A stretch of DNA of 64,000 bases from Candidatus Pedobacter colombiensis (GCA_029202485.1 CP119313.1:2852001-2916000), one strand, 5' to 3'. Positions 17,401-24,435 are shown, numbered from the stretch's first letter. Translations and numbers: made by a program. The notes: a model not told the origin generated them from the sequence alone.

Positions 17401-17536
17401 CTTGATTAGATAGTACTGTTCCATTTGTATTTCTGGCAACAGCCTGATAATTTATCCCCTTCAATCCATCCTGAGCATTAACCCAATGTATTCCTACAAA
17501 GAGAATAAACGTAATAGTAAAACATATTCTTTTCAT
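14489..17536 (-). CDS. Large secreted collagen-like, repeat-rich fibre protein
   Basis: 1015 residues. A signal peptide (1-21, ending VNAQ) precedes a beta-domain (22-130, GINYQAVARNTNGTVL), a short collagen-like Gly-x-x run (about 132-160), and three copies of a unit beginning AGGDLSGTYPNP and DKVTTAKILDGSVTL (about 165-285). A long Gly/Asn/Thr-rich beta-repeat region (about 310-870) includes tandem blocks of about 130 residues. The C-terminal 130 residues (GGADIAESFDV, PGDILVIST) resemble C-terminal domains of phage tail-fibre-like and other surface proteins. It looks like an extracellular stalk. It has no visible T9SS sorting domain, although it follows a PorV gene by 84 bp. Confidence 0.8.
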   Translation of the reverse strand: MKRICFTITFILFVGIHWVNAQDGLKGINYQAVARNTNGTVLSNQAVKVKISILGGAANGPAQYVEQHAVSTNQLGLFTLQLGKGTPSTGTFTGVPWQNANQYLKVELALGNGVFNDLGTTQLMSVPFALFAAAGNPGPQGIQGPIGVQGPQGVQGPAGANGVLTGPAGGDLSGNYPNPLIGNDKVTTAKILDGSVTLPKLAPGVIPTALPPNGAAGGDLSGTYPNPSIGNDKVTTAKILDGSVTLAKLAPGIIPVIPAALPPNGIAGGDLSGTYPNPAVAKLQSIPIDPVAPILNSVLKFNGVSWTPGSIGGGGFVLPFIANENNAGTLFSIKNAGDGTSVEGISASTNANIAAVRGVVTSASPGSFSSAVRGINNGTGGFGIGVWGSQAGSGWGVYGDTPAGIGVYGNSSGNGVGVLAKTESGTGLLATSFLGSAAELYITNNANSNNVVNVSTIGNGSGIQVTASGFGNGITANSSNGTGVQGITKSQAAAGIIGDNTGGGEAIVGRAKSDIAGAVVGRNDGGGYGVHGFISTNATGTGVGVFGRVGEGGSKGRAGRFENVNGANLFNTLEVYTISGGQVLDNKVGNAASFVVNNTNSVSAGVRAEVNTIFANYGAAAVFGLASGTGGFAGLFHSSNSSGNGPAVVAITDGLGNAITASANKNGNGVETSVNGTGNSLYAWVPSSGTGRAGRFENFNNANTNDVITVKTIGYGIAGNFKVDNTNGTSAAVKGEVNSQFSNFGTAGVYGVSSGTGGFGGLFYSSNPVGNGPALIAIANGNGNGITANASALGDGVESTADGTGNAFYGWVSNFSNGKAARFVNFNTVNVNPVITAETHSSGNLAVFKAGNPNTVNVARIDAAGKGFFNGGTQTGGADIAESFDVSGNVLSYEPGDILVISTSKDRTVEKSTGAYSNLVAGVYATKPGVLLTEEYIDSDLKTQVPMGVIGVLPTKVCLEGGAISRGDLLVTSSFSGVAMKADPDKVKIGQVLGKALEAYDAKGVGKIKVLVSVK
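15060..15870 (-). repeat. Two tandem ~390-bp coding repeats inside the fibre gene
   Basis: The encoded units start near residues 557 and 693, and a third partial copy starts near 821. Shared features in order are GRAGRFEN, a VKGEVN-like step, SGTGGF.GLF.SSN, GNGPA..AI, and GTGN..Y.WV. The DNA is diverged enough that recent slippage is unlikely. Boundaries are approximate. Confidence 0.6.
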
Positions 17537-17620
17537 GTCTTTAATGATTTTAGATGCTTTTTACTGATGTTATTATATTTAGATGTTTTTGATTCTATTT
17601 GATAAAGCTCTACTTCTCTA

Positions 17621-18790
17621 TTATTTTTTTGTCGAAAGCTCATTAGCACCAGGTGTATAGCTTAGCGTGAACCTCATTGTATTTCTCAACACATACCTAT
17701 CACCACTGGGGAATACATAGCTTATATCAATGCGTATGGGACGCACTTTAAATCCAAGTCCCGCGGCAAAATGCTGGCGGTTTCCTTTCTTGGGATCTTC
17801 GTATAAATAGCCCGTTCGGATAAACAATTGATCATAGTAGGAGAATTCTAATCCACCCGAAAAAACAAATTCTGACAATTCTTCTTTAAACCCACCTGGT
17901 GCATCAAAAAGGGAGGTAAACAACGCACTTGGCACACTCCTGTTGGGGTCCCGCCCCTTTTCAATCTGATTCGTGAGATCACCATTTTCATCTCTTTTAT
18001 ACCTTGGTGGCGTAGGTACCATCAATTTATTCACATCAGCCAATAAGGTAAGCCTGTTGTCAGGATCAGTGTAAAAGGTATAACCTGCCCCAATCCTTAA
18101 ATTCATAGGTAAAAAAGTAGTTTCTTGTTCGCTATATTTGAGCTTAGTCCCAATATTGCTAAGATTTATACCCCAGCTAAAACGTCTTGCATATTTCCCA
18201 CTTTGCAAATCTTTTTCCGAGTAAATGGAGATATCTGCAGCAAAGGCACTGGTACGTTGTAAAAGCAAATTATTGTAATTCCCATTACCCAAATCACTTC
18301 TAAAAAACCTACCGGTTAGGGCCATTGCAAACGTTTCTCCAAGTTTTCGTGCATAACTGGCATCAATAGCAAACTCGTTGGCTTTATATTCTTGCAGCAT
18401 ATTGCCAAGCTCATCTCTAAAATTGATCATCCCGAGATCGAGGTACTTCACCGAAAGGCCTATGGCTTCTCTTTCGTTCAGTTTTCTAAAGGCAGATAAA
18501 TAGCCTAGTTTTGCATCTTTAGTCAGTTCCCGCATCCATGGAGTATAGGATAGGCTGAAGCCCATATTATCGGCAAAACTCAATTTTGCGGGATTAAGGT
18601 ATATAGAATTGGCATCAGCTGATAAGCCTGTCCCAGCCTCAGCAACACCTGCAGATCTGGCGTCCGGACTTAGAAGAAGAAATGAGGCTCCGCTGGTTAC
18701 TACCCGGTTGTCTTCCTGAGCAATACTGTACTGGCACCAACCTACCAGGCAAACCATTAGGCTTGCAATAAGGTAAATCTTAGGTTTCAT
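17621..18790 (-). CDS. porV: PorV-family type IX secretion outer-membrane protein
   Basis: 389 residues from the ATG at 18790. An upstream in-frame extension to 18868 overlaps the previous gene and lacks a signal peptide, so it was rejected. The signal peptide (MKPKIYLIASLMVCLVGW) precedes a FadL-like outer-membrane beta-barrel. The N-terminal part TSGASFLLLSPDARSAGVAE and LNPAKLSF are typical of PorV/LptO, which binds the C-terminal sorting domain of T9SS cargo and passes it to the attachment complex. It starts 4 bp after the stop of a T9SS-sorted protein gene, which makes a cargo-shuttle pairing likely. Whether it is the main or an extra PorV of this genome cannot be told. Confidence 0.87.
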   Translation of the reverse strand: MKPKIYLIASLMVCLVGWCQYSIAQEDNRVVTSGASFLLLSPDARSAGVAEAGTGLSADANSIYLNPAKLSFADNMGFSLSYTPWMRELTKDAKLGYLSAFRKLNEREAIGLSVKYLDLGMINFRDELGNMLQEYKANEFAIDASYARKLGETFAMALTGRFFRSDLGNGNYNNLLLQRTSAFAADISIYSEKDLQSGKYARRFSWGINLSNIGTKLKYSEQETTFLPMNLRIGAGYTFYTDPDNRLTLLADVNKLMVPTPPRYKRDENGDLTNQIEKGRDPNRSVPSALFTSLFDAPGGFKEELSEFVFSGGLEFSYYDQLFIRTGYLYEDPKKGNRQHFAAGLGFKVRPIRIDISYVFPSGDRYVLRNTMRFTLSYTPGANELSTKK

Positions 18791-18794
18791 AAGC

Positions 18795-19286
18795 TTATTG
18801 TATGACCAATTTTTCGCTATAATTTTTATTCCCTGCTTTGACCACCACATAGTATAAACCTGGGGCAAAACCAGTCAAGGGTAGTGGATAACGAACTTTT
18901 CCGGCAAGCATATTTATTGCAATATTTTTAAGCGTTTGCCCGGCATTATTAACCAGCTGAATATTCACCTGAGTGTCTTCCAGTAAATCAAACTCCAATT
19001 TGGTTTGGCTATTTGCCGGATTGGGAAATACTATAAAGCCTGTTACCAAAATGGGGTCCGGTATAGCATTATTCCCTGCTACTTCGGGCTGTTGGAAACC
19101 CTGGGTAAGTAATACCGATGAATTTTGGAGTGTAGCAACAACAACTTCACCAACAGTATACTGAATAATGGTTTTGTTGAGGACAACTCCTGATCCAGTG
19201 GTAGCTGTAACGGATCGGGATAGTTGCTGAGCGGAAGCTGTACTGCTGACCGCCAGCATAGCATAAGTAAATAGATGTTTTTTCAT
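18795..19286 (-). CDS. Secreted protein with C-terminal T9SS type A sorting domain
   Basis: 163 residues from the ATG at 19286, where the signal peptide MKKHLFTYAMLAVSSTASAQ begins. A longer frame from 19331 only adds residues ahead of it. The N-terminal half (VLNKTIIQYTVGEVVVATL, LTQGFQQPEV) is a short beta-domain often found before sorting signals. The C-terminal 80 residues (FIVFPNPANSQTKLEF, LAPGLYYVVV-like turn, and KLVIQ end) form the Por secretion sorting domain, which is removed on export to the cell surface. It is the first gene of the PorV-fibre cluster. Confidence 0.85.
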   Translation of the reverse strand: MKKHLFTYAMLAVSSTASAQQLSRSVTATTGSGVVLNKTIIQYTVGEVVVATLQNSSVLLTQGFQQPEVAGNNAIPDPILVTGFIVFPNPANSQTKLEFDLLEDTQVNIQLVNNAGQTLKNIAINMLAGKVRYPLPLTGFAPGLYYVVVKAGNKNYSEKLVIQ

Positions 19287-19439
19287 AGTTTGAGCGATGT
19301 TTAGATAGAACACACAGCAAGCGCTAAGCATAACTAAAGTTGCTCAAACTCGAAAAATAGAAATAGTAAAAAAACGACAATTTTCATAAAATATCGTTGA
19401 TTTTGCAGCCATCATTTTTTTATGCCTGCAATAGTAATT

Positions 19440-21341
19440 TTATTTTGTAATGGCGGCCTTAACCCCTAATGTAAACCATGAGCCCGGCATCGGCACTGCC
19501 CCTGCTTCAATATACTGCACATTAAAAAGGTTTGCACCATCAGCGTAAATACTGTAATGCTTTTGTTTAAAAGCTATTCTAGCATCCATTACCACGTAAT
19601 CCTTATAATTGATACGTTCATTGTAACGACTAGTTACTGTTAAAGAAAATAGCTTATAAAAATCAGCACTTATTGTACCACTCAACTGGTTCCTTAAACT
19701 CTCTAAAGCATAGCGTGAGAAAACCGCTGTTACCAAAGTCTTTTTAAAACTTGGGTTTAAATTAGTGTATGAAGCACCAAGCCTAACATTGCCCAATGCA
19801 CTTTGTATAGCTGGCATTAACGTATAATCTGCACTTAAGGTAAAGCCTTTGGTATCAACCCTGCTAAAATTTTGAGGCTGCCAAGGGTCAGTCTGCAACG
19901 TTTTTACCCAATCTATGAAATTGTCTATCTTACGAACAAAATAACTGGCATTCAATGCCAGATGTTCATTGTTAAACTTTAGTCCACCTTCTGCGTATTG
20001 CGATTTCTCTGGCCTTAGCTGATCGTTACCAATATTTGTTGGCCCTTTATAGTACAAGTCTGTATAAGTTGGTAAGCGCTGTCCTGTACCCACGTTTGCA
20101 AACACCCGCCAGTTGCCATAAAAATTATAGCCTGCATCTAACCCGGGGAAAACCTGCCAACCATAATCTGAGTTGTAATTGGTATACACACCTGCATTAA
20201 CTAATAAGCGTGCCACAGGCTCAAATTTATACTCTGCAAACATACCTGCGTTATTACGGTTTCTTTTGCCCAGATTTGTACTATTAATACGCTCTGTTCT
20301 GGCTTCGAAGCCCAGCCCAAAGGTTCCTATTTTAGTCTGTATGGTATTGTTCAGTTCCGCATCAAACACATTAGTTTTGTGCAGATTATGGAACTTATCT
20401 GGCGTTTGTTTGATATATAAATAATCATCTACATTATTCCTGTAACTGATTCTTGGTACGATTGTCCAGTTTTCACTTAATTTAGTCGTATAGGCAATCG
20501 AAGCTAGCGCAGTTTTTACTGTTTCTTCGGATTCCTTATCACCTGGTGAAGAGTAAAAAGCATTGGCACCAAAATTATTGGAGATATACCCACCAAGAAC
20601 ATCAATTACATCCGTTTTCCCTATCGCATATTTCCCCTGGTAATAAACCTTTTGATTGTTAAAAGCCGTATTGTATCGGTAACCATTGCCTGCTTCCTGA
20701 CCTGCTGATAATAAATGGCTCGATCCGTTGAGTACTAAATTGCCACTGGCACGTACCCCATAATTATAATATTTATCTCCGGATGCGTTATTCTTAAAAC
20801 TGCTTCCTGCAAATAAATTTGCCAAAACGCCGCTTTGTGCAGGATTACGTGTTACAATATTGATAGCACCTGTTAAAGCATTAATGCCGTAAACCCTCGA
20901 TGCCGATCCTCGTAAAACTTCAATATGATCTATGTCATCCATATTGATCGGCAAATTCATCATGTTATGCCCTGTTTGTGGATCAGAGACCTTAATTCCA
21001 TTAATCAAAACTAAGGATTGATCAAATGTACCGCCATCTATGCTGATATCTGCCTGCAAACCACCGGGTCCACGTTGACGAACATCCACACCGGACACAT
21101 AACTCAATAGCTCACTAATTGATCGGGCAGGCAACGTTTTAATTTTCTCCCGGTCAATAATCCAAATGTTTCTATTTTGTTTAGAAAAAGGTAACTGAAG
21201 CCTATTTTCTTTTACAACGACTTCATTCAGTTTATTAATGGTATCCCCTTTTAATTTAATGGGCTGTTGTGCATGAACAGATAATATTGAGAACGTTGAG
21301 GACAGAATTACAGGGAGAGCAACACGTTTTAAAGACATCAT
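19440..21341 (-). CDS. TonB-dependent receptor, BtuB-like
   Basis: 633 residues, compact for the family. The signal peptide (ending VHAQQ) is followed by a TonB-box-like strand LNEVVVKENR, a plug domain (about 40-160, DVRQRGPGGLQADISIDGG and GAINIVTRNP) and a beta-barrel ending in a short aromatic strand (FTLGVKAAITK). There is no carboxypeptidase-like N-terminal domain. The plug resembles BtuB, the vitamin B12 receptor, but I saw no cobalamin riboswitch in the leader, so the substrate is uncertain. A promoter box lies at 21359-21366. Confidence 0.85.
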   Translation of the reverse strand: MMSLKRVALPVILSSTFSILSVHAQQPIKLKGDTINKLNEVVVKENRLQLPFSKQNRNIWIIDREKIKTLPARSISELLSYVSGVDVRQRGPGGLQADISIDGGTFDQSLVLINGIKVSDPQTGHNMMNLPINMDDIDHIEVLRGSASRVYGINALTGAINIVTRNPAQSGVLANLFAGSSFKNNASGDKYYNYGVRASGNLVLNGSSHLLSAGQEAGNGYRYNTAFNNQKVYYQGKYAIGKTDVIDVLGGYISNNFGANAFYSSPGDKESEETVKTALASIAYTTKLSENWTIVPRISYRNNVDDYLYIKQTPDKFHNLHKTNVFDAELNNTIQTKIGTFGLGFEARTERINSTNLGKRNRNNAGMFAEYKFEPVARLLVNAGVYTNYNSDYGWQVFPGLDAGYNFYGNWRVFANVGTGQRLPTYTDLYYKGPTNIGNDQLRPEKSQYAEGGLKFNNEHLALNASYFVRKIDNFIDWVKTLQTDPWQPQNFSRVDTKGFTLSADYTLMPAIQSALGNVRLGASYTNLNPSFKKTLVTAVFSRYALESLRNQLSGTISADFYKLFSLTVTSRYNERINYKDYVVMDARIAFKQKHYSIYADGANLFNVQYIEAGAVPMPGSWFTLGVKAAITK

Positions 21342-21358
21342 ATTTTAATTTCGAGCGG

Positions 21359-21366
21359 CAAATATA
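21359..21366 (-). promoter_or_regulatory. -7 promoter box of the BtuB-like receptor gene
   Basis: The minus strand reads TATATTTG, matching TAnnTTTG, 17 bp upstream of the ATG at 21341, giving a leader of about 13 nt. Confidence 0.5.
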
Positions 21367-21461
21367 ATACTCCTTTTATATTTCTATTATGCATTAATCC
21401 TAAACGAAGGATAGTAAAGGCCGATTGACCCGCCTAATATAGTAGCAAAACCCGCTAAAAG

Positions 21462-21495
21462 AAAAAAGCGGGAATAATCCTCCGACTATTCCCGC
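21462..21495 (-). terminator. Intrinsic terminator upstream of the BtuB-like gene (possible attenuator)
   Basis: On the minus strand a perfect 9-bp stem (21487-21495 with 21468-21476, GCGGGAATA arms, 10-nt loop) is followed by six T (21467-21462). No gene on the minus strand ends here, so it cannot be an ordinary gene terminator. A second CCCGCT-complementary segment lies at 21451-21456. A minus-strand -7 box TATATTTG (21515-21522) lies just upstream, so a very short RNA of about 50 nt is possible. Confidence 0.6.
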
Positions 21496-21514
21496 TCATC
21501 TAAATTAACGCTCT

Positions 21515-21522
21515 CAAATATA
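21515..21522 (-). promoter_or_regulatory. -7 promoter box ahead of the orphan terminator
   Basis: The minus strand reads TATATTTG, matching TAnnTTTG. Transcription would start near 21508 and reach the terminator hairpin after about 12 nt. No -33 TTG was found. Confidence 0.35.
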
Positions 21523-21612
21523 TAGACGCTCTTTTAAATAGAATATTGTATAATACTAAAATTTTATTTTAATTCTATCCCGGCTTATATTAGGTTATGT
21601 TATATTTAGCTT

Positions 21613-22311
21613 ATGAAACCAACGCTAACGACCACATTACTAATAGGAGTCCTGTGTTTAACAGGTTCTTTATCCTTTGCCCAAACCAAGGATTTATTTA
21701 ATGGAAAAGATTTAACAGGATGGCATAGTGATGTGCCTGATAAAGATAAAAACCCTGATATTAAACCCTCATTTATTGTACGCAATGACATGCTGGTTAG
21801 CATGGGCGATCCTCGAGGTCACCTGATTACTGATGCAAACTATAAAAACTACCGCATAGAAGTTCAGTATCGTTTTTCGGCAAAACCGGGAAATTGCGGG
21901 GTATTGGTACACGCATCCACACCAAGGGCGCTTTATAATATGTTCCCAAAATCAATAGAAGTACAAATGCAACATAAAAATGCCGGTGATTTTTGGTGTA
22001 TTGAAGAAGACATTACAGTACCTGATATGGAAGCCAGACGTGGTCCAAAAGAAAGCTGGGGAGTAAACGGCAATAAACAACGTCGGATAAAGAAGCTAGC
22101 TGATAGTTTGGAAAAACCTGTTGGCAAATGGAATAAAATGGTAGTAGAGTGTCTGGACGATAAAGTGAAAGTTTGGGTAAACGATAAACTGGCAAATTAT
22201 GGCACGAACTGTACAGCTCAAAGTGGACAAATAGCATTGCAAGCAGAAGGTTCGGAAGTAGAATTTAGGAAGATTGTACTTAAACCGATTAAGAAATTAA
22301 GCAAAGACTAA
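21613..22311 (+). CDS. Secreted DUF1080 (3-keto-disaccharide hydrolase-like) protein
   Basis: 232 residues. The signal peptide (MKPTLTTTLLIGVLCLTGSLSFA) is followed by a single concanavalin-like beta-sandwich of the DUF1080 family: DLFNGKDLTGWHSD at the start, NYRIEVQYRFS, NCGVLVHA, KSIEVQMQHKNAGDFW, and AGQ/GQIALQAEGSEVEFRKI at the end. The family now carries the name 3-keto-disaccharide hydrolase and includes carbohydrate-binding or hydrolysing proteins exported to the periplasm. The exact substrate is not visible. It stands alone between divergent and co-directional small genes. Confidence 0.85.
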   Translation: MKPTLTTTLLIGVLCLTGSLSFAQTKDLFNGKDLTGWHSDVPDKDKNPDIKPSFIVRNDMLVSMGDPRGHLITDANYKNYRIEVQYRFSAKPGNCGVLVHASTPRALYNMFPKSIEVQMQHKNAGDFWCIEEDITVPDMEARRGPKESWGVNGNKQRRIKKLADSLEKPVGKWNKMVVECLDDKVKVWVNDKLANYGTNCTAQSGQIALQAEGSEVEFRKIVLKPIKKLSKD

Positions 22312-22424
22312 TCTTGGGGAGTTTACAGTTTGCCTGTAATATTTTTTTAATATCATATACTGACTGTTATGATAATGCGTTTTCCTAAATATAAATCCAC
22401 GGTAATTTTATTTGTAAATCAATT

Positions 22425-22432
22425 TACTTTTG
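22425..22432 (+). promoter_or_regulatory. -7 promoter box of the small membrane protein gene
   Basis: TACTTTTG matches TAnnTTTG and ends 4 bp before the ATG at 22437. Transcription would start at about the ATG, which predicts a leaderless mRNA. Confidence 0.45.
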
Positions 22433-22436
22433 CATT

Positions 22437-22571
22437 ATGGCGTCCAAATCTACATCCGAAAGAAAAACAGCATTATTTAAATGGCTGAAAAAAGTTGGAG
22501 TATGGGGATTCCTTTTCTTTCTGATTAAAGGCCTGATATGGCTTGCATTGGGGTATTCGGTAATTAAATAA
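22437..22571 (+). CDS. Small single-pass membrane protein (44 residues)
   Basis: The frame is too short for many gene callers. The start MASKSTSERKTALFKWLKK is basic, and it is followed by one hydrophobic segment (about 20-42, VGVWGFLFFLIKGLIWLALG) and ends YSVIK. The positive-inside rule places the N-terminus in the cytoplasm. A -7 promoter box lies directly in front of the ATG, and the charge-then-helix pattern recalls small conserved Bacteroidota membrane proteins. The function is unknown. The frame is supported by composition and promoter, not by any known family that I can name. Confidence 0.6.
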   Translation: MASKSTSERKTALFKWLKKVGVWGFLFFLIKGLIWLALGYSVIK

Positions 22572-22626
22572 TTGAACGTTCATAGTACCCTTTAGCTTAG
22601 CGACCAGCAGCATCAATAAATAATAT

Positions 22627-22656
22627 TTTGATTTACAATAAATTACACTACCTTTG
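22627..22656 (+). promoter_or_regulatory. Promoter of the cold-shock gene
   Basis: TTTG at 22627-22630 is separated by 18 bp from TACCTTTG at 22649-22656, which fits both parts of the Bacteroidota consensus. The start codon at 22680 gives a leader of about 18 nt, much shorter than the long thermosensor leader of E. coli cspA. Confidence 0.65.
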
Positions 22657-22679
22657 TTGAATATTTAAATAATAATACA

Positions 22680-22871
22680 ATGCAACAAGGAACAGTAAAA
22701 TTCTTCAATGAGACAAAAGGTTTTGGATTTATCATCCCTGCTAATGGTGATGCCGAAATTTTTGTTCATTCTTCTGGCTTAATAGATAGTATTCGTGAGA
22801 ATGATTCTGTTAGTTATGACATCGAGCAAGGTAAAAAAGGCTTGAACGCAATTAATGTTAAGATTAGCTAA
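22680..22871 (+). CDS. Cold-shock domain protein (CspA family)
   Basis: 63 residues, one cold-shock domain. RNP1 KGFGFI (14-19) and RNP2 EIFVH (about 26-30) are intact, and the start MQQGTVKFFNETKG is standard. The family binds single-stranded RNA and DNA and melts secondary structure at low temperature or in growth transitions. It has its own promoter (22627-22656) and a strong terminator (22893-22928), so it is monocistronic. Confidence 0.95.
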   Translation: MQQGTVKFFNETKGFGFIIPANGDAEIFVHSSGLIDSIRENDSVSYDIEQGKKGLNAINVKIS

Positions 22872-22892
22872 TCAAAATATTTATAAATTGTT

Positions 22893-22928
22893 AAAAACAT
22901 CCACCTGTTGAGGTGGATGTTTTTTTTT
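22893..22928 (+). terminator. Intrinsic terminator of the cold-shock gene
   Basis: A stem built from ACATCCACC and GGTGGATGT (within 22893-22904 and 22912-22923) is followed by a run of eight or more T. It begins about 20 bp after the stop codon. Confidence 0.85.
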
Positions 22929-22953
22929 GACCCTACTATTGCATACTGTTCTG

Positions 22954-22961
22954 TAATTTTG
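22954..22961 (+). promoter_or_regulatory. -7 promoter box of the SDR gene
   Basis: TAATTTTG matches TAnnTTTG, 53 bp before the ATG at 23015. The leader carries a perfect 9-bp inverted repeat (22968-22976 with 22982-22990). Confidence 0.45.
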
Positions 22962-23014
22962 CGAAGCAAGCTATTTCTGTCAAATAGCTTCATCACATTA
23001 ATATCTTTTAAACT

Positions 23015-23737
23015 ATGGAAACTCTAAATAACAAAACAGCGCTGATTACGGGTGCGGGTAAAGGTTTAGGCAAAGCAATAGCCCTTACCCTTGCGGCAGA
23101 GGGTGTAAACCTGGCGCTTGTGGCCAGAACAGTTAGCGACCTTGAAAAAGTAAGCGAGCAAGCCAAACAAATTAATCCTGCTATTAAAGTTGTATATGCT
23201 ACTGCAGATGTTGCTAACCTTGATGAGGTAACTGCTGCCTGTGCAAAAATTACAACGGAAATTGGCAACATAGATATCCTGGTGAACAATGCAGGTATAG
23301 CCAAATTTGGTAAATTCCTGGATCTGGAAGTTAGCGATTGGGAAAGCATTATAAAAACCAATTTATTTGGTCCCTACTATTTTATTAAGCAAATCTTACC
23401 TCAAATGCTGGAACGTAAAAACGGTGATATTGTAAATGTTTCTTCAACAGCAGGACTTAAAGGTTCTCCGTTAACAAGTGCCTACAGTGCGTCCAAGTTT
23501 GGTCTGATTGGCCTATCGGAGTCATTGATGTTCGAAGCAAGAAAGTCTAACGTACGCGTATTCACACTTACTCCTAGTACTATTGCAACAGATTTGGCAA
23601 TAGAAAATAAGCTTACCGATGGCAATCCAGACTCAACCCTTCAACCGCAAGATTTTGCAGAGCTGTTGGTGGCACATTTAAAACTTCCAAACCGTGCATT
23701 GGTTAAAGATGTTAGCCTTTGGTCTACAAACCCATAA
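23015..23737 (+). CDS. Short-chain dehydrogenase/reductase (FabG-like)
   Basis: 240 residues, classical SDR. The cofactor motif TGAGKGLGKA is at 11-20, NNAG at about 90-93, the catalytic Ser in VNVSSTAG, and YSASKFG with the catalytic Tyr and Lys at about 154-158. It oxidises or reduces a hydroxyl/keto group with NAD(P)(H). The best name is a 3-ketoacyl-ACP reductase-like protein, but no fatty-acid genes are nearby, so the substrate is open. The stop codon lies inside a 22-bp perfect hairpin. Confidence 0.85.
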   Translation: METLNNKTALITGAGKGLGKAIALTLAAEGVNLALVARTVSDLEKVSEQAKQINPAIKVVYATADVANLDEVTAACAKITTEIGNIDILVNNAGIAKFGKFLDLEVSDWESIIKTNLFGPYYFIKQILPQMLERKNGDIVNVSSTAGLKGSPLTSAYSASKFGLIGLSESLMFEARKSNVRVFTLTPSTIATDLAIENKLTDGNPDSTLQPQDFAELLVAHLKLPNRALVKDVSLWSTNP

Positions 23738-23779
23738 AAGTAGAAAAGCCGCTAGTTGCGGCTTTTCTACTTTTATGGG
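23731..23779. terminator. Long perfect hairpin at the end of the SDR gene
   Basis: Arms at 23731-23752 and 23758-23779 are perfectly complementary over 22 bp with a 5-nt loop. The 5' arm contains the last proline codon and the stop codon of the SDR. It lies between convergent genes and is likely a bidirectional terminator. Confidence 0.75.
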
Positions 23780-23797
23780 TTAATGCAATTTGACGGA

Positions 23798-24166
23798 TCA
23801 ATTCAGAGAAACGTAAAGTTCATTTTGTGTTAACCATTTGCCATTTACCTTACGCCACATTGCGGCATAATTACCGTAATATTTATCATTTTTATAATTC
23901 CATGTTCCACTTTCCCAAGCTGTATCCCCCGCCTTGCTGATGGTTATGACATCTGGAATGCGTTCAAACAATGGGCTACTATTTGAGAACATATATTTCC
24001 AGTTAGCAGCAATTTTAGCTTTTCCAACCGTATAACTGCCATCTCCGGCAATCTGCACAAAATCTTTCATCCAATGTTTCGAAACTCCTGCCACATCTTT
24101 TTTTGCTATACACCTGTTTGAGTCAAGCCTTGCTTGTTTAATTAATAAAGTATCTGTTGAATTCAT
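23798..24166 (-). CDS. NTF2-like (DUF4440/SnoaL-type) protein
   Basis: 122 residues from the ATG at 24166. A longer frame from 24214 adds 16 residues with no family likeness. The sequence fits the NTF2-like cone fold: a first helix LLIKQARLDSNRCIAKKD, then DFVQIAGDGSYTVGKAKI, TAWESGTWNY and a final WRKVNGKWLTQNEL strand pair. Members are small cytoplasmic or secreted proteins with varied binding or catalytic roles. No catalytic residue set is clear, and the function is unknown. Confidence 0.75.
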   Translation of the reverse strand: MNSTDTLLIKQARLDSNRCIAKKDVAGVSKHWMKDFVQIAGDGSYTVGKAKIAANWKYMFSNSSPLFERIPDVITISKAGDTAWESGTWNYKNDKYYGNYAAMWRKVNGKWLTQNELYVSLN

Positions 24167-24249
24167 TAGACCTGTATCTTCATTTTGTCGCACAATGTAA
24201 GAACTTTTACGCATCTAATGTGTTCTAACCTATATCAAACTCTAAAAAC

Positions 24250-24435
24250 ATGGGACTATTAAAGACAGCATTAATAGGCGCCGCAGTATACGGCGCTATT
24301 AAGTATATTACAAAAAAAGATATCAATGGACGTTCATTAGCAGATGACCTTAAAGATAAGGCACCGGAATGGATGGAAAAAGTCAAAAGCGTAAAAGATG
24401 AGTTCAAAGCAGAATTGGGACGTCAACGATATTAG
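24250..24435 (+). CDS. Small YtxH-like membrane-associated protein
   Basis: 61 residues. A hydrophobic start (MGLLKTALIGAAVYGAIKY) with one likely membrane helix is followed by a charged amphipathic helix (DDLKDKAPEWMEKVKSVKDEFK). The layout resembles small YtxH-type stress-associated proteins, which are common in Bacteroidota. The function is unknown. It faces the ExbD-type gene, and both end at a shared inverted repeat. Confidence 0.65.
   Translation: MGLLKTALIGAAVYGAIKYITKKDINGRSLADDLKDKAPEWMEKVKSVKDEFKAELGRQRY

Noticed and set aside
18790..18868. A 26-residue N-terminal extension of PorV
   Set aside because: It overlaps the preceding T9SS-sorted gene, has no signal peptide, and the signal peptide begins exactly at the ATG at 18790.
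21342..21612. A cobalamin riboswitch before the BtuB-like gene
   Set aside because: No B12-box type GCCACTG sequence was seen, the leader from the mapped promoter box is only about 13 nt, and the hairpin present is a plain terminator.
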